The notes below the pieces were generated by a model that was given only the letters and a program-made list of their open reading frames with translations, did no database searches and was not told where the DNA came from. 15,505 nt of DNA from Pseudomonadota bacterium (GTDB lineage: Bacteria > Pseudomonadota > Alphaproteobacteria > Rhizobiales > Xanthobacteraceae), in contig JAEZEU010000610.1 of assembly GCA_023432885.1 (NCBI GenBank), positions 1 through 15,505 of the forward strand. The letters are read 5' to 3'. Below, piece after piece: positions 6,837 through 15,160 of this stretch. Positions within the stretch are counted from its first letter, which is position 1. Each line of letters opens with the position of its first letter. The position numbers were made by a program, and so were the translations under genes.

Positions 6837-7324
6837 GACGCTTTGGCTTCCTTCGGCGCGTCCGTCGCAGGCGCCGGCTGCTGTGGCGCGGCTTGCGTTT
6901 CGCCGATGATGCCCAGCGGCTCAGGGCCGGCTGCGTGCGTCTCGGCTTCGACAAAGGTTTGCGGCGTGGGCGCTGCCGGCTCGGTCGGCGTCACCGGCTC
7001 GCCGATCGCGCCTGCGACCTGTGCATCGGCGGGCTTGTCGATGGTGAGCGCGTCCGTGACCTCCTTCTTCAAGTCGGTCATGACATTGGCGCCCGCAAAG
7101 CCGGTGGCGGCTTCCTTGACCTCGTCGAAGCTCTTCTTGATGTCGGCCATCTCGGCCTCGCGCATGGCCTCCTGGAACTGGCCCTGGAATTCGGCGGCCA
7201 TCCTGCGGGCCTTGCCGATCCATTGCCCGACCATGCGCAGCACGCCGGGCAATTCCTTCGGGCCGATGGCAATCAGCGCGACGACCGCGATGACGACCAG
7301 TTCACTCCACCCGATGTCGAACAT
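6833..7324 (-). CDS. tatB: Twin-arginine translocase subunit TatB
   Basis: TatB partners TatC in recognising twin-arginine precursors. The 163-aa protein has a short periplasmic N-terminus (MFDIGWSEL), one membrane helix (about 6-20), the hinge GPKELP (21-26) and a long amphipathic helix (about 27-70) rich in Arg, Glu and Ala. An acidic, Pro/Ala-rich tail probably is disordered. MFDIGW is the family start, so the ATG at 7324 is used rather than an in-frame start 15 codons upstream. No strong Shine-Dalgarno precedes it: GCGGA is followed by seven T residues just before the start. The 96-bp gap to tatA shows no convincing terminator. The 4-bp overlap with tatC points to coupled translation. Confidence 0.95.
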   Translation of the reverse strand: MFDIGWSELVVIAVVALIAIGPKELPGVLRMVGQWIGKARRMAAEFQGQFQEAMREAEMADIKKSFDEVKEAATGFAGANVMTDLKKEVTDALTIDKPADAQVAGAIGEPVTPTEPAAPTPQTFVEAETHAAGPEPLGIIGETQAAPQQPAPATDAPKEAKAS

Positions 7325-7420
7325 GAAAAAAATCCGCTGCCGAGCACGCCGTTCAAACCCTAACCCCAATAGCAGGATTTGAGGCGCCCGCGGCTTTTCT
7401 CAACCGGGCTGATGGCCGGA

Positions 7421-7657
7421 TCAGACCGCCTTGCTGCCGACGTCGGACCGCGCCGCGGTGGGCGTCCCCGACGCATTGTGATCGATCGTCTTCACGGGCT
7501 CCGCGGGCTTCTCCGGCTCGTCTTCCTTCATGCCCTTCTTGAAGGCTTTGATGCCACCGGCGACATCGCCCATCAGATCGGAAATCTTGCCGCGCCCGAA
7601 CAACAGCAGGACCACTGCGATCACGACGATCCAGTGCCAAATGCTAAGCGAACCCAT
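7421..7657 (-). CDS. tatA: Twin-arginine translocase subunit TatA
   Basis: TatA oligomerises to make the protein-conducting site when TatBC binds a folded precursor. The 78-aa protein has the expected plan: a short N-terminus, one membrane helix (about 5-20), the FGRGK hinge (20-24) and an amphipathic helix ending in AFKKGM (about 25-43). A charged tail (EDEPEKPAEPVK) follows. The ATG at 7657 is chosen because GGAGG sits 7 nt ahead of it and the family begins at MGS(L/I)SIWHW. The frame stays open 6 codons further upstream. It leads the tatABC group and is 159 bp from scpB, where a TATAAT box and a GC palindrome lie. Confidence 0.95.
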   Translation of the reverse strand: MGSLSIWHWIVVIAVVLLLFGRGKISDLMGDVAGGIKAFKKGMKEDEPEKPAEPVKTIDHNASGTPTAARSDVGSKAV

Positions 7658-7679
7658 CCTGCAACCTCCAAACATAGGG

Positions 7680-7695
7680 GGGCCGGCGCCGGCCC
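7680..7695. promoter_or_regulatory. Perfect 16-bp GC palindrome ahead of tatA
   Basis: GGGCCGGCGCCGGCCC is a perfect 16-bp palindrome made only of G and C, whose near edge is 22 bp upstream of the tatA start and just before its Shine-Dalgarno. In RNA it can fold as a 6-bp stem with a 4-nt loop. No T-tract follows, so it is not a terminator. It could be a protein-binding dyad, a hairpin affecting tatA translation, or chance in GC-rich DNA. Confidence 0.35.
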
Positions 7696-7774
7696 TTGCG
7701 CTGACCGGAAGGTAGGCCCGCAGGGTGCCAAAAACAAGGACTTGAGCCGCGGCAAATCGCTGTTCGGCCTACGT

Positions 7775-7804
7775 ATTATAGCTACCGTTAACCCGCGGAA
7801 AGTT
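7775..7804 (-). promoter_or_regulatory. Candidate promoter for tatABC
   Basis: On the minus strand 7780-7775 is a perfect -10 hexamer, TATAAT, rare in this GC-rich DNA. At the expected distance upstream (7804-7797) the sequence is AACTTTCC, a poor -35. The transcript would begin near 7768 and carry a leader of about 110 nt before tatA. The box is seen; promoter activity is inference, and an activator may be needed. Confidence 0.4.
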
Positions 7805-7816
7805 CAGGTGCGGGAA

Positions 7817-8584
7817 CTACGTGCCCTCGCCCTTTTCGGCGTTCTTCTCCGCATCGGACGCGGCCTCCGCATCAGGCGCGGCCTCCGGCTCAGGCGCAGG
7901 CGCCAGCAGCAATTCCAGCGTATCGCCCGGCTCCAGCGCGTCCTCGTCCTCGCGGAGCGCCGGATCGTCCGAGGGGTTCGGCACAGCGAAGCCGGTCGGC
8001 AGGCGCGAATCCAGAAGGCCCGTCCCCTTCAACTCTTCGAGACCGGGCAGATCGGAGAGCTGCTCGAGGCTGAACTGCGTCAGGAATGCCTCTGTGGTAC
8101 CGAAAGTCAGCGGACGGCCAGGGGTCTTGCGGCGGCCGCGCGGACGGATCCAGCCCGTTTCCAGGAGCACGTCGAGCGTGCCCTTCGAGGTGACGACGCC
8201 GCGGATCTCCTCGATCTCGGCGCGCGTGACCGGCTGGTGATAGGCGATGATGGCAAGCACCTCGATAGCCGCGCGGGACAGCCGCCGCGTCTCCGTGCTC
8301 TCGCGCGTCATCAGCCAGGCGAGATCGCCCGCGGTCCGGAACGTCCACTTGTTCGCGACGCGCACCAGATTTACGCCGCGCGGCGCATATTCGGCCTGCA
8401 GCTGCGCCAGCGCCTGCTTGACGTCCACGCCCTCGGGCATGCGCTTGGCAAGCGTCGCCTGATCGATCGGCTCCGACGACGCAAACAGCAGCGCCTCCAG
8501 CAGCCGGAGTTCCTCGGGCCGCGCCTGCGGATCGGCGGGTGTCGCCTCGTCCTCAGCCACGCGTTTCTCCGCCAGGCTTGCCAT
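7817..8584 (-). CDS. scpB: Segregation and condensation protein ScpB
   Basis: ScpB dimerises through winged-helix domains and binds ScpA to bridge SMC heads in the chromosome condensation complex. The 255 residues show the family pattern: LEALLFASSEPI (29-40), the conserved LSRAAIEVLAIIAYHQPVT (102-120) followed by RAEIEEIRGV (121-130), and GRPLTFGTTEAFL (156-168). An Ala/Glu/Pro-rich acidic tail after about residue 205 makes it longer than the usual 180-200. The start at 8584 is supported by AGGAG 8-9 nt upstream and by the family N-terminus; the frame stays open further upstream inside scpA. It lies 22 bp after scpA and is almost certainly cotranscribed with it. Confidence 0.95.
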   Translation of the reverse strand: MASLAEKRVAEDEATPADPQARPEELRLLEALLFASSEPIDQATLAKRMPEGVDVKQALAQLQAEYAPRGVNLVRVANKWTFRTAGDLAWLMTRESTETRRLSRAAIEVLAIIAYHQPVTRAEIEEIRGVVTSKGTLDVLLETGWIRPRGRRKTPGRPLTFGTTEAFLTQFSLEQLSDLPGLEELKGTGLLDSRLPTGFAVPNPSDDPALREDEDALEPGDTLELLLAPAPEPEAAPDAEAASDAEKNAEKGEGT

Positions 8585-8606
8585 GGCCAAACTCTCCTTC
8601 TTGCAC

Positions 8607-9428
8607 TTACTCGACCGGAACTTCCGGCACGGCATTGACGGCCTGCGGCGGGCGCTTCCGGAAGAACAAAGGCGCGAACGCCTCCTTCTGATTGATCTCC
8701 ATCTGGCCTTCGCGGACCAATTCGAGCGCCGAGGCAAAGCTCGAGGCAAACACGGTCGCGCGTTGCGACGGATCAACCACGTATTGCATCAGGAGCTCGT
8801 CGAGGCAGCTCCAGTCCTCGGTGATGCCGACCAGCCGCTCCAGCGAGGCGCGCGCTTCCGACAGCGACCACACGGTGCGCTTGGCCAGATGGACGGTGGC
8901 GAGCACGTTCTGCTGGCGCTGTGTGGCATAGGCCGTCAGCAGGTCGTAGAGTGTTGCGGTGTAGCGGGGGTGACGGACTTCCGCGATGCTTTCCGGATTG
9001 CCGCGCGGAAAGATATCGCGCTGGAACTGCGGGCGGTTCATCAGCCGGTTCGCAGCTTCGCGAATGGCTTCCAGCCGGCGCAGCCGGTTGGCGAGTGCGG
9101 TCGCCATCTCCTCAGCGCTTGGTCCATCCGGCGCGGCCGGCTCCGGCAGCAGCAGGCGGGATTTCAGATAGGCGAGCCACGCCGCCATCACGAGATAGTC
9201 GCCGGCGAGCTCGAGCCGGATTTTTCGCGCGGCTTCGATGAAGGCGAGATACTGGTCTGCCAACGCCAGGATCGAAATCTTCGAGAGATCGACCTTCTGC
9301 TGCCGCGCCAGCGTCAAGAGCAGATCGAGCGGACCTTCATAGCCGCCGACGTCGACCACCAGCGCCGGTTCGCCCTCGGCGGCCTCGGCCGGCCGGCCGG
9401 TCTCAAACGAAAGAATTTCCGCGGTCAT
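8607..9428 (-). CDS. scpA: Segregation and condensation protein ScpA (kleisin)
   Basis: ScpA is the kleisin subunit that closes the SMC ring and recruits ScpB, acting in chromosome compaction and segregation. The 273-aa protein carries the N-terminal SMC-neck-binding motif EGPLDLLLTLARQQKVDLSK (31-50) and LVMAAWLAYLKSRLLLP (79-95). A charged middle part follows, then a C-terminal winged helix, around GQMEINQKEAFAPLF near the end, that touches the SMC cap. Length is normal (about 240-280). Its ATG overlaps the nagZ stop in an ATGA, so translation is probably coupled. The nagZ-scpA-scpB order is common in alphaproteobacteria. Confidence 0.96.
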   Translation of the reverse strand: MTAEILSFETGRPAEAAEGEPALVVDVGGYEGPLDLLLTLARQQKVDLSKISILALADQYLAFIEAARKIRLELAGDYLVMAAWLAYLKSRLLLPEPAAPDGPSAEEMATALANRLRRLEAIREAANRLMNRPQFQRDIFPRGNPESIAEVRHPRYTATLYDLLTAYATQRQQNVLATVHLAKRTVWSLSEARASLERLVGITEDWSCLDELLMQYVVDPSQRATVFASSFASALELVREGQMEINQKEAFAPLFFRKRPPQAVNAVPEVPVE

Positions 9429-10447
9429 GCCATTCCCGCCTGTTGAACCAATGCGTCAAGCTCGGCGCGCGCCGCCTCGCGGTCGAACGGCACGGCCTGT
9501 TTGCGCGACGCCAACGCCTTGACGGCGCGCTCCAGCGGCTTGCCGGACAGTTCCGGCGCATGACTTGCGACCTCGCGCATCTCGTCGAACTTGCCGTTGC
9601 AATGCAGGACGATGTCGCACCCGGCCCCGACGATGGCCCGCGTCCGCTCGGCAATCGATCCGGCCAGCGCGTTCATGGAAACATCGTCACTCATCAACAA
9701 ACCCTGGAACCCGATACAGACGCGAATCACTTGCTGGATGATTGTCGCAGATGTCGTCGCCGGATGGGTGGGGTCTAATGAGCTAAACACAACATGTGCG
9801 GTCATCGCCATCGGCAGATCCGCCAATGCGACAAACGCAGCGAAATCAGTTCGTTCCAGCTCGCTCCTGGGCGTATCAACCGTCGGCAGGCGGAAATGGC
9901 TGTCAGCCATCGCCCGGCCATGACCGGGAATGTGCTTGAGGACAGGCAGAATGCCGCCCTGCTCCAGCCCCTCCGTGACGGCCCGCGCGATCGCGGCCAC
10001 CTTGCTGGGTTCGGTTCCATAGGCGCGGTTGCCGATCACGTTGTCGGCCCCGGCAACGGGCACGTCCGCCAGCGGCAGGCAATCCACGGATATGCCGAGT
10101 TCGGCGAGATCGGCTGCGATCAGCCGATTGCTCAGCCGCGCGGCCTTCAATCCCAGGGCCGGATCGCGGTCATAGAGGGAGCCGAATACCGCGCCTGGCG
10201 GATAGACGGGCCAGTGGGGTGGCCCAAGCCGCTGCACCCGGCCGCCTTCCTGATCGATCAGGACCGGGGCATCGGCGTTGCCCACAATGACGCGCAATTC
10301 TGCAACCAGCCGGGCCACCTGGGCGGGGCTCTCGACATTGCGCTTGAACAGGATGAAGCCCCATGGCCGCTCGGCGCGGATGAAATCGCGCTCGGCTGCG
10401 GTCAGCTCCAGTCCCGATACGCCCGTGATGAATGCGCGGCTCGGCAT
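9425..10447 (-). CDS. nagZ: Beta-N-acetylhexosaminidase NagZ (glycoside hydrolase family 3)
   Basis: NagZ is a cytoplasmic enzyme that removes GlcNAc from GlcNAc-1,6-anhydroMurNAc peptides during peptidoglycan recycling. In bacteria with AmpC induction it makes the inducing muropeptides. The 340 residues form a single GH3 barrel. IDQEGGRVQR (64-73) is followed by KHIPGHG (171-177) and DSH (182-184), with the catalytic His loop at H184. The nucleophile motif MSDDVSM lies at 252-258, with Asp254 as the likely nucleophile. Length is typical for the family. No signal peptide is seen, as expected. The stop overlaps scpA; the SPOR gene ends 46 bp upstream, and no terminator is visible between them. 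No Shine-Dalgarno better than GAGGG, 11 nt away, is present. Confidence 0.96.
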   Translation of the reverse strand: MPSRAFITGVSGLELTAAERDFIRAERPWGFILFKRNVESPAQVARLVAELRVIVGNADAPVLIDQEGGRVQRLGPPHWPVYPPGAVFGSLYDRDPALGLKAARLSNRLIAADLAELGISVDCLPLADVPVAGADNVIGNRAYGTEPSKVAAIARAVTEGLEQGGILPVLKHIPGHGRAMADSHFRLPTVDTPRSELERTDFAAFVALADLPMAMTAHVVFSSLDPTHPATTSATIIQQVIRVCIGFQGLLMSDDVSMNALAGSIAERTRAIVGAGCDIVLHCNGKFDEMREVASHAPELSGKPLERAVKALASRKQAVPFDREAARAELDALVQQAGMA

Positions 10448-10493
10448 GGGCGGGGTTTGCCCTCAGCCCGCCCGGGGGTCAAGGAAACCCGAC

Positions 10494-11936
10494 TTAATTG
10501 CTTTGGATGACGCACTGCCCGCCGGCATTCCTCAAGCTGGTGCACAGTTGGACGGCCTCGTCCCGGGTACCGAACGGCCCGACCATGGCGCGGTAGAACA
10601 CGCCCTTTTCGCCCAGATCCGCCCGTTTGATCAGCGGCGGCCGGGAACCCAGCACGCCGGGGAACTTGTTCTGCAAGGACTTGTAGGACGCCTGGGCGTC
10701 CGCCTCGTTTTTCTGGGACGAGACCTGAACCACATAGCCACCGCCGCTTGCGGCAGGCGCGGGGTTGACGGCAGCCACCCTGGCAGGGGGCTCGGGCGCG
10801 GACGGCGCACCGCCTTGCGGCGTCAGCGAGAGCGGCTGGTTGGCGCTGGCATTGGCCGACGTCAGCGGGTTACGCGGCGCAGCCGCCGGCGCCGGGGGCG
10901 CAGCCGGCTTCGCCGGTGTAGCGGCGGGCATGCCCGCTTCGGCTGCGTCACCCTTCACCGACAGCGTCTTGATCCGCCGCGGCTCGTTGTTCGGCAATGT
11001 GCCATTAGCGGTTGCGACCGCAGGCGGCAGCGCGTTCGGGACGACGCTCGCCGGCGACGGCGGATTGGCGTTCTGATTCAGCGGCGGAAACACGACACGG
11101 GGACCGCTACGCGCATTGATGTCGACCGGCGTCTCCTCGCGCGGCACGATCTTCTCGTTGCCGTCGCCGAAGGTCATGCGATCAGGCGCCTTCGGGGCGG
11201 CATCAGGCTGCGCCGGCACGATCTTGGTCGGGCTGTTATCGGCCTTGATGATCGGCGGCTCCCCGCTGCGCGGCGAGCCGACGAAATTGCGATAGGCGAA
11301 GGCCGCACCCGTGCCTAGCACGGCAAGCGTCAGCACGGCTGCAACCGTGATCATGCCGCCGCGCTTTCGCGGCTGCTCCTCCGGCTCCTCCTGATAGTCG
11401 CCCTGATAGGCATAGGGATCGTCAGGATAGGCGGCCTCGCGCTGATAATCCTCCGAGGATTCGATTCGCCCGTACAGCGCATCGTCATAGCGCGAGGGAT
11501 CGGGTTGCCCCTGCTCGGCGTATTGCGGCTCGTCCTCGTAGCGATCCTGCGGCTGCTGAGGCGGCACTGCCACCGCCGGCTGCGCATAGCGGTGCAACGG
11601 ATGTACAGCGGATGGCTGATAGTCTGCTTCGTCGTCGTATTGTTGCTGCGCGGGCTGCGTCCGAGCATTGGCGCGCTGCATCCAGGGCGGCGGCCCGGCC
11701 GGCGCCTCGGGCTCCGGCTCATACTCGTCGGGCTGATATTGCGGTTCATGGTGGCGCTGCGCGGAATGCGGCTGAGGCTTCACATTGGCGCGGCCCATCG
11801 CAAATGGATCGGTCTGGCCGATCAGGCGCGCCAGTTCGGCCAAGGGATCACTTTCGGCCTGCTGGCCATGCTGATCCGTACCGCGGCCAAAGTCATCATG
11901 GGCGGGAAACGTTCGGTTCTGATATCGATCGGCCAT
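10494..11936 (-). CDS. SPOR-domain single-pass membrane protein
   Basis: This 480-aa bitopic protein probably acts at the division septum, where SPOR domains bind peptidoglycan glycans stripped of stem peptides. Residues 1-190 are a hydrophilic, acidic, Gln/Pro/Tyr-rich region expected to be cytoplasmic and disordered. RKR (190-192) precedes one membrane helix (about 194-214), which fits an N-in topology. A long Pro/Ala-rich periplasmic linker follows, about 180 residues. The SPOR domain is at about 399-479: YVVQVSSQKNEADAQASY, then FYRAMVGPFGTRDEA and a final ending CVIQSN. It sits between argS and nagZ. A direct link to NagZ or ScpAB is not shown by sequence; the shared theme is cell-wall turnover and division. 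The 116-bp gap to argS holds no clear promoter or terminator. Confidence 0.9.
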   Translation of the reverse strand: MADRYQNRTFPAHDDFGRGTDQHGQQAESDPLAELARLIGQTDPFAMGRANVKPQPHSAQRHHEPQYQPDEYEPEPEAPAGPPPWMQRANARTQPAQQQYDDEADYQPSAVHPLHRYAQPAVAVPPQQPQDRYEDEPQYAEQGQPDPSRYDDALYGRIESSEDYQREAAYPDDPYAYQGDYQEEPEEQPRKRGGMITVAAVLTLAVLGTGAAFAYRNFVGSPRSGEPPIIKADNSPTKIVPAQPDAAPKAPDRMTFGDGNEKIVPREETPVDINARSGPRVVFPPLNQNANPPSPASVVPNALPPAVATANGTLPNNEPRRIKTLSVKGDAAEAGMPAATPAKPAAPPAPAAAPRNPLTSANASANQPLSLTPQGGAPSAPEPPARVAAVNPAPAASGGGYVVQVSSQKNEADAQASYKSLQNKFPGVLGSRPPLIKRADLGEKGVFYRAMVGPFGTRDEAVQLCTSLRNAGGQCVIQSN

Positions 11937-12052
11937 TGGCTACGATGCATCCCCTCTCAGGAAGGAGCCAAATCGTACGATAAACGACTCGTCACCCGCC
12001 AGATGCCTCGGACATCCCCATGTACGCGGCGGACTACCCCTAGCTACTGAAG

Positions 12053-13849
12053 CTACCTCATCTCGGTCGGAGCGTGGACGCCGAGCACGGCCAATCCTGA
12101 CGCCAGAACCGAAACAACGCCCTGGACCATTGCCAAGCGCGCCTTTGTAAGCTCTGCATCATGATTGATAATGAAGCGTAAATGGGGCAAGTCGCGGCCC
12201 TTCGTCCAAAGCGCATGAAATTCGCTGGCTAAATCATACAGGTAAAAGGCGATTCGGTGCGGCTCATGTGCAATAGCCGCCGCCTCCACGGTCCGGGGAT
12301 AAATTGCCAGCCGCTTCAAAAGGTCGAGTTCCGCCGGCTCCGCCAGCCGTTCCACGGGCGCGCCCGACAGGTATGCCAGCCGGGCTCCGGCCTCCTGCGG
12401 CAGGTCCGGGACCACCTCCTCCCGCGCATTGCGGAAGATGGAATGGCCGCGCGCATGGCCGTACTGGACGTAGAAGACGGCGTTGTCCTTGGACTGCTCG
12501 ATCACCTTGGCGAGGTCGAAATCGAGCACCGCATCGTTCTTGCGGAACAGCATCATGAAGCGCACTGCGTCCGAGCCGACCTCGTCGACGACCTCGCGCA
12601 ACGTGACGAAATCGCCTGATCGTTTCGACATCCGGACCTGCTCGCCGGCCCGCAGCAGCCGCACGAGCTGAACGATCTTGACGTCGAGCGTGGCCTTGCC
12701 ATCGGTCACGGCCTTGATGGCCGCCTGCACGCGCTTGATGTAGCCGCCATGATCGGCGCCCCACACGTCGATCAGGTCGCGAAAACCGCGATCGTACTTG
12801 TTCTTGTGATAGGCGATGTCGGAGGCGAAATAGGTATAGGAGCCGTCGGACTTGATCAGCGGACGGTCGACGTCATCGCCATACCTGGTCGCGCGGAACA
12901 GCGTCTGGATGCGGTCTTCGTAATCCTCGACGGGCTTGCCCTTCGGCGGCGGCAGGCTGCCTTCGTAGATGTCGCCCTTGGCGCGCAGGAAATCGATGGT
13001 TTCGGCGACCTTGTTGTTGCCGGCCTCGATCAGCGAACGCTCCGAGAAGAACACTTCATGCTTGATGTTGAGCGCGGCGAGATCGCCCTTGATCGCGTCC
13101 ATCATCATCGCGATCGCCTTGCTCCGGACGATCGGCAACCACTCGGCCTCGCTCATCGCCTTGAGCTTGTCGCCATGCTCCTGCGCAAGCGCCTCACCGA
13201 CCGGCTTCAGGTAATCGCCGGGATAGAGCCCTTCCGGGATCTCGCCGATATCCTCGCCAAGCGCCTCGCGGTAGCGCAGGAACGCCGACCGCGCCAATAC
13301 GTCGACCTGCGCGCCGGCGTCGTTGATGTAATATTCGCGGGTCACTTCGAAGCCCGCGAATTGCAGCAGGTTTGACAGCGCATCGCCGAACACAGCGCCG
13401 CGGCAATGGCCGACATGCATGGGCCCGGTCGGATTGGCCGAGACGTATTCGACATTGACCTTCTGCGCGGCGCCGATCGCGCTCTGGCCGTAGACCGAAC
13501 CATCGCGCAGCAAGGTGCGCAATTCCGCGATCCATGCCGACGGGTTCAGGGTGAGGTTGATGAAGCCCGGCCCTGCGACATCGACGGCCGCGATCAGATC
13601 GTCGCTGCGCAGCTTCTCCGCGATCTTGTCAGCCAGTTCGCGCGGCTTGGCCTTGGCGTCCTTGGCGAGCACCATCGCGGCATTGGTCGCCATGTCGCCA
13701 TGGCTGGCATCACGCGGCGGCTCGACCACCACGCGCGAAAAATCCACCTGCGCGGGCCAACCGCCCTCGGCGGCCAGCGCGGCGCAAACCGCGTGAACAC
13801 GCGCCAAAACGACGGCAAACAGGTGCTGGGACAGGGAATTTTGGGCCAT
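12053..13849 (-). CDS. argS: Arginyl-tRNA synthetase
   Basis: This cytoplasmic class I synthetase charges tRNA(Arg) with arginine and needs the tRNA bound for amino-acid activation. The 598-aa protein has the N-terminal Add-1 domain (about 1-110) and SANPTGPMHVGHCRGA (137-152), which holds the HIGH-type motif HVGH (145-148). WGADHGGY (363-370) follows. The KMSKS loop is the ArgRS-type MSKRSG (407-412), which lacks the canonical final Lys-Ser pair. A C-terminal DALR anticodon-binding domain (about 450-598) ends in ASGLAVLGVHAP. Length is typical. The start at 13849 is 11 bp after the dgt stop, so the two genes are probably cotranscribed. Confidence 0.97.
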   Translation of the reverse strand: MAQNSLSQHLFAVVLARVHAVCAALAAEGGWPAQVDFSRVVVEPPRDASHGDMATNAAMVLAKDAKAKPRELADKIAEKLRSDDLIAAVDVAGPGFINLTLNPSAWIAELRTLLRDGSVYGQSAIGAAQKVNVEYVSANPTGPMHVGHCRGAVFGDALSNLLQFAGFEVTREYYINDAGAQVDVLARSAFLRYREALGEDIGEIPEGLYPGDYLKPVGEALAQEHGDKLKAMSEAEWLPIVRSKAIAMMMDAIKGDLAALNIKHEVFFSERSLIEAGNNKVAETIDFLRAKGDIYEGSLPPPKGKPVEDYEDRIQTLFRATRYGDDVDRPLIKSDGSYTYFASDIAYHKNKYDRGFRDLIDVWGADHGGYIKRVQAAIKAVTDGKATLDVKIVQLVRLLRAGEQVRMSKRSGDFVTLREVVDEVGSDAVRFMMLFRKNDAVLDFDLAKVIEQSKDNAVFYVQYGHARGHSIFRNAREEVVPDLPQEAGARLAYLSGAPVERLAEPAELDLLKRLAIYPRTVEAAAIAHEPHRIAFYLYDLASEFHALWTKGRDLPHLRFIINHDAELTKARLAMVQGVVSVLASGLAVLGVHAPTEMR

Positions 13850-13860
13850 GGGGCCGCCGC

Positions 13861-15069
13861 CTAACGCAAATCCGGGGTCGAGTCAAAAAGCCTTTGATGC
13901 TCGATGAGCGCATAGCGGTCGGTCATCCCGGCGATGAAATTGCCGATCCGCCTGATGCGCTCCGTTTCGGTTTCTTCCGCAGTACCCTGCAGCCATTCCG
14001 GCGGCAGGTCGCCCGGCGATTTCCGGTAGCGCTCGAACAGATCGGCGACGATCTGCTCGGCCTCTCCCATGACCCGCATCACCCTCGGATGGCGGTACAT
14101 GTGCTGATAGAGGAACGCCTTGATTCCGGCTTCCGCCTTGGCGACATCGGCGGGAAAGGCGATCATCGCCTGCTTCTGGATGCGCACATCCTCGGCCGAC
14201 TGCGGCTGCGCCGCGGCAACGCGCCGGCGCGCTTCCTTCATAACGGCATTGATCAGGTACGAAATCAGCTCGCGCACCAGCTCGGCCCCGCGCCTGACGT
14301 CGTCGAGATCGGGATAGTGCCGCTCGATGGCGGCGGTGATGTCCGCGATCACCGGGATCGCCTTGAGATCGTCGACGCGGAACAAGCCCGCGCGCAGCCC
14401 ATCATCGATGTCGTGGGCGTCGTAGGCGATGTCGTCGGCGATGGCGGCGACCTGCGCTTCCATCGACGCAAAGCTCCAGAGCTCGAGGTCGAAGGTCTTG
14501 ACGTAGTCGGCGATGCCGACAGGAATGCCCTGCTCCCGGTACGGGCCGACCGGCTCCCCGCCGCGCGCGGTCAAAGGACCGTTGTGCTTGACGATGCCCT
14601 CCAGCGATTCCCAGGTCAGGTTGAGCCCGTCGAATTCAGGATAGCGATGCTCCAGCGCGGTGACGACATACAGCGCCTGCGCGTTGTGATCGAAGCCGCC
14701 GTGATCCTTCAGGCAGGCATCCAGCGCCCGCTCCCCGGCATGGCCAAACGGGGGATGGCCGAGATCGTGCGCCAGCGCCAGTGTTTCGGTCAGGTCCTCG
14801 TCCAGCCCGAGCTGGCGGGCCAGCGCGCGGGCGATCTGGGCGACTTCCAGTGAGTGGGTCAGCCGGGTGCGGTAATGATCCCCCTCATGGAACACGAAGA
14901 CCTGGGTCTTGTGCTTCAGCCTGCGGAAGGCGGTCGAGTGGATCACCCGGTCGCAATCCCGCCGGAACGGGCTGCGGGTACGACTCGGTGGCTCCGCAAA
15001 CAGCCGGCCCCGGCTGCGATCGGGGTCGCAGGCGAAGGCCGCGCGCGGGGCTGCCATTCCGACCGTCAC
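13861..15069 (-). CDS. dgt: Deoxyguanosinetriphosphate triphosphohydrolase-like protein (dGTPase family)
   Basis: This HD-domain enzyme is expected to cleave dNTPs to deoxynucleoside and triphosphate, controlling nucleotide pools. The 402 residues contain RRDCDRVIHSTAFRRLKHKT (36-55), where family members bind nucleotide, and RLTHSLEVAQ (69-78) with the first metal His, H72. AHDLGHPPFGHAGE (100-113) supplies H101 and D102, and ADDIAYDAHD (211-220) supplies the last metal Asp. This is the shorter, non-enterobacterial type (about 380-410 aa) usually labelled dGTPase-like, so strict dGTP preference should not be assumed. The start is a GTG at 15069 with AGGA 10 nt upstream. An ATG four codons later is an alternative. 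It heads the minus-strand run and diverges from erpA. Confidence 0.95.
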   Translation of the reverse strand: MTVGMAAPRAAFACDPDRSRGRLFAEPPSRTRSPFRRDCDRVIHSTAFRRLKHKTQVFVFHEGDHYRTRLTHSLEVAQIARALARQLGLDEDLTETLALAHDLGHPPFGHAGERALDACLKDHGGFDHNAQALYVVTALEHRYPEFDGLNLTWESLEGIVKHNGPLTARGGEPVGPYREQGIPVGIADYVKTFDLELWSFASMEAQVAAIADDIAYDAHDIDDGLRAGLFRVDDLKAIPVIADITAAIERHYPDLDDVRRGAELVRELISYLINAVMKEARRRVAAAQPQSAEDVRIQKQAMIAFPADVAKAEAGIKAFLYQHMYRHPRVMRVMGEAEQIVADLFERYRKSPGDLPPEWLQGTAEETETERIRRIGNFIAGMTDRYALIEHQRLFDSTPDLR

Positions 15070-15090
15070 GGCTGTTTAATCCTTATCCAT

Positions 15091-15119
15091 TTGATTCCAG
15101 TGCTCCCCGCACTTAACTA
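15091..15119 (+). promoter_or_regulatory. Weak candidate promoter for erpA
   Basis: TTGATT (15091-15096) is followed after 17 bp by TAACTA (15114-15119). The -35 is reasonable (TTGA kept) and the -10 poor. If used, the start would be near 15126 and the leader, of about 105 nt, would contain the palindromic repeat. A dyad ATACCAA (15133-15139) with TTGGGTAT (15145-15152) lies just downstream. I recognise no iron-regulator consensus here. Confidence 0.22.
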
Positions 15120-15160
15120 TGGGGAACGCGGTATACCAAATGAATTGGGTATGACCGGCA

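Noticed and set aside
7379..8638. Plus-strand open frame of 419 codons opposite tatA, the leader and scpB
   Set aside because: It crosses two well-supported genes and their intergenic region, is strongly arginine-rich and shows no motif.
8583..9446. Plus-strand open frame opposite scpA
   Set aside because: It is an antisense shadow of scpA with no recognisable domain or ribosome site.
10448..10493. Terminator or promoter between the SPOR gene and nagZ
   Set aside because: Only short G/C runs are present, without a stem plus T-tract or recognisable hexamers.
13894..14853. Plus-strand open frame of 319 codons opposite dgt
   Set aside because: It is an antisense shadow; dgt has complete HD-domain motifs in the other frame.
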